From NCBI GenBank assembly GCA_018241865.1, contig JAFECY010000142.1:1-8362 (forward strand): a stretch of 8,362 bases of DNA. The letters run 5' to 3'. The first letter of the stretch is position 1; each line of letters starts with the position of its first letter. Of the stretch, positions 7,167 through 8,362 are shown piece after piece. A program made the position numbers and the translations under genes. The stretch comes from Pseudomonadota bacterium. Lineage in GTDB: Bacteria > Pseudomonadota > Gammaproteobacteria > Burkholderiales > Burkholderiaceae_D. The notes under the pieces were generated by a model. The model saw nothing but the letters and a program-made list of their open reading frames with translations. It made no database searches and was not told where the DNA came from.

Positions 7167-8104
7167 GCCTTGGGTGCCAGCACCGGCTCGGTCTGCCGTC
7201 GCAGGCAATTGGCGAGCTGGCCGTCGTCCAGCAAGCGCTGTAGATAATCCATATTGCGGTCGATTGCCTGCAGGTAAGGATTGTCGCCATCGAACAATGC
7301 TTCCAGATAACGGTAGCCGCGCTCGAAATCGATATCGAGTCGTTTCTTCACCATGTTGTCGTAGAAAGCCGGGGTCTTGCGCAGCAGGTCTTCGGGCGAG
7401 GTGTAGATCACTTCGGTGCTGCCGTCGGCATGGCGCTTGCGCGACAGGCCGCCCAGTTCAAATTCCTCGAACAGGTAATCGCGGCATTTTTCCAAGTAGG
7501 TGCGGTCGGCCATTTGCGCCATCAGATCGGCGCTGCCGATCAGACTGCCGAGGCGACGGTCGAGCGGATCGCTCAGACGAATGTTGGCGATTGGAATTTC
7601 ATAGCCGGTGAAATGGATCAGCTTCATTGCCCGCCGCGCCCATTGTGCCTTGCTGGATTCGATCAAAAAGCGCGTCAGAAAGCGCCCGCCGCGGCTGACG
7701 TGGTACAGCGTGTATTGCGCGCCATGCCAGCACGTATCGTCGGGACGTTGACGGATATAACCGCAGTCGTGAAATAGCGCCACCACTACGCCCAGCGTCA
7801 GCCGTGCTGCGCCGAAGCGTTGGTCGGGCGCGGCGTGCGCGCGTTCGTGACCAGCTAGCAAACGGGCGCAGGTTAGCGTCACGTCTAGCGCATGTTGCAT
7901 GTCGTGGTACAAAGTTTCGCAACCGTGATAACCGGGGAGTGTGCCGGCGTATAGACGCGCAAAAATGGCGAAGGCGCGCTCGATCAACACCTGATCTAGA
8001 GCCGGATCAACATCGCGTAACAGACGACAGATTTCGGCACATACCGCGTCCGGGTCGGCGAGGTTGATACGGCGCGTGATGTCGGTATGATCGGTAATCG
8101 GCAT
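7163..8104 (-). CDS. HD-domain metal-dependent phosphohydrolase resembling class I cyclic nucleotide phosphodiesterase
   Basis: This soluble protein of 313 residues (start 8104) should hydrolyse a phosphate ester, possibly a cyclic nucleotide. Its motifs follow the class I phosphodiesterase pattern: YHDMQHALDV (66-75) corresponds to YHNxxHAxDV, with His67 as the likely general acid and His71 as a metal ligand; LFHDCGYIR (110-118) supplies His112 and Asp113; SADLMAQMADRTYLEKC (191-207) supplies Asp193 and is followed by LFEEFE, like the ADLSNP...MEEFF block of those enzymes. All expected metal ligands are therefore present. The C-terminal 100 residues are not recognised. ATG at 8104 is preferred because AAAGGAAG lies about 9 bases upstream. 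The frame extends to ATG 8155, which has no ribosome site and would place a strong hairpin inside the coding region. Substrate is uncertain: cAMP, cGMP or another phosphoester. Confidence 0.82.
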   Translation of the reverse strand: MPITDHTDITRRINLADPDAVCAEICRLLRDVDPALDQVLIERAFAIFARLYAGTLPGYHGCETLYHDMQHALDVTLTCARLLAGHERAHAAPDQRFGAARLTLGVVVALFHDCGYIRQRPDDTCWHGAQYTLYHVSRGGRFLTRFLIESSKAQWARRAMKLIHFTGYEIPIANIRLSDPLDRRLGSLIGSADLMAQMADRTYLEKCRDYLFEEFELGGLSRKRHADGSTEVIYTSPEDLLRKTPAFYDNMVKKRLDIDFERGYRYLEALFDGDNPYLQAIDRNMDYLQRLLDDGQLANCLRRQTEPVLAPKA

Positions 8105-8153
8105 ATCGTCTCTTCCTTTGCTGGTAGCGGAAAGAGATACGTCGTCTCTTTCC
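8105..8153 (-). promoter_or_regulatory. Leader hairpin with possible alternative pairing to the ribosome binding site
   Basis: In the transcript, GGAAAGAGA and UCUCUUUCC (8129-8137 and 8145-8153) form a perfect 9-bp stem with a 7-base loop just before the HD gene. The downstream ribosome site GGAAGAGA (8109-8116) nearly repeats the first arm. The second arm could therefore pair with it instead, through AAGAGA plus GG with one bulged U and a 12-base loop. The stem with the first arm is longer and would leave the ribosome site free. Confidence 0.5.
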
Positions 8154-8222
8154 ATCGTGGTGATGCGGAAGCGCGCGTCTTGATTGATGTGCTTTCCGTA
8201 TCCTAAGGCGGCATGGAATTAG

Positions 8223-8240
8223 CGTAGCCTTAAGGCTACG
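8223..8240. repeat. Perfect 18-bp palindrome in the HD-gene leader
   Basis: CGTAGCCTTAAGGCTACG is fully self-complementary. In RNA it would form a 7-bp stem with a UUAA loop. It lies about 20-40 bases downstream of the predicted transcription start of the HD gene, a usual place for a repressor operator. A near copy of its right part lies at 8197-8209 (on the minus strand GCCTTAGGATACG, one gap and one mismatch). No U tract follows on either strand, so it is not a terminator. Confidence 0.6.
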
Positions 8241-8268
8241 GGATGGATGGCGCACCCAAGCTTCCAAT

Positions 8269-8297
8269 ATTATTCAACAAAGTGAGCAATGTGACAA
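8269..8297 (-). promoter_or_regulatory. Sigma-70-type promoter of the HD-domain gene
   Basis: On the minus strand TTGTCA (8292-8297, five of six) and AATAAT (8269-8274, five of six) are separated by exactly 17 bases. An AT-rich tract (AAATTAAAATT) lies just upstream of the -35 and could act as an UP element. The predicted start near 8261 gives a leader of about 155 bases before the ATG at 8104. This is the best promoter in the window. Confidence 0.7.
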
Positions 8298-8362
8298 TTT
8301 TAATTTGAGGGGTGGAAATGTTTGCCATCTAGCAGATACTAGATGCGCACAAACGCTACTAT
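8298..8362. other. Non-coding right edge with an inverted repeat
   Basis: No convincing reading frame is present. CATCTAG (8326-8332) and CTAGATG (8339-8345) form a 7-bp inverted repeat with a 6-base centre, about 30-50 bases upstream of the HD-gene -35. It could be a regulator site for that promoter or belong to a gene beyond the edge. There is no U tract, so it is not a terminator. Confidence 0.4.

Noticed and set aside
1..8362. A single signalling operon or defence system
   Set aside because: Strand changes, a strong terminator and separate promoters break the window into independent units, and no nuclease, toxin, transposase or CRISPR repeat is visible.

Overview
The window is GC-rich, densely coding DNA from a Gram-negative bacterium. 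The long chemoreceptor, a membrane diguanylate cyclase, a nitronate monooxygenase-like flavoenzyme and the codon usage together look like a betaproteobacterium of the order Burkholderiales, perhaps near Oxalobacteraceae. That placement is a judgement from protein style, not from a marker gene. No RNA gene, insertion sequence, CRISPR array or phage gene is visible.

Layout from left to right. (1) A methyl-accepting chemotaxis protein on the minus strand (1-1482) runs off the left edge, probably only a few codons before its stop. It has almost no periplasmic domain and instead carries a Cache-type sensor domain at its cytoplasmic C-terminus. A 29-codon ORF with a strong ribosome binding site sits directly upstream, and its stop overlaps the receptor start as ATGA. 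(2) A strong rho-independent terminator (1678-1715) separates this from an AMP-forming acyl-CoA synthetase (1729-3297, minus). (3) Next is a large membrane diguanylate cyclase (3477-5972, minus) made of seven membrane helices, an extracytoplasmic Cache-like domain, an eighth helix, PAS and GGDEF. (4) A divergent promoter region (5973-6168) leads to a nitronate monooxygenase family protein (6169-7131, plus). (5) It converges, with a 31-base gap, on a minus-strand HD-domain phosphohydrolase (7163-8104) whose metal-binding motifs match those of class I (mammalian-type) cyclic nucleotide phosphodiesterases. (6) The right end (8105-8362) is non-coding. It holds a good sigma-70-type promoter for the HD gene and a long structured leader with two strong dyads.

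Three of the five main genes are signal-transduction proteins: a chemoreceptor, a c-di-GMP synthase, and a putative nucleotide phosphodiesterase or phosphohydrolase. The other two are stand-alone metabolic enzymes. Gaps, a terminator and changes of strand suggest that each main gene is its own transcription unit, so the window is not one operon. The most unusual points are the relocated sensor of the chemoreceptor, the coupled mini-ORF in front of it, the HD protein with an eukaryote-like phosphodiesterase signature, and a leader in which one arm of a hairpin could also pair with the HD gene's ribosome binding site.
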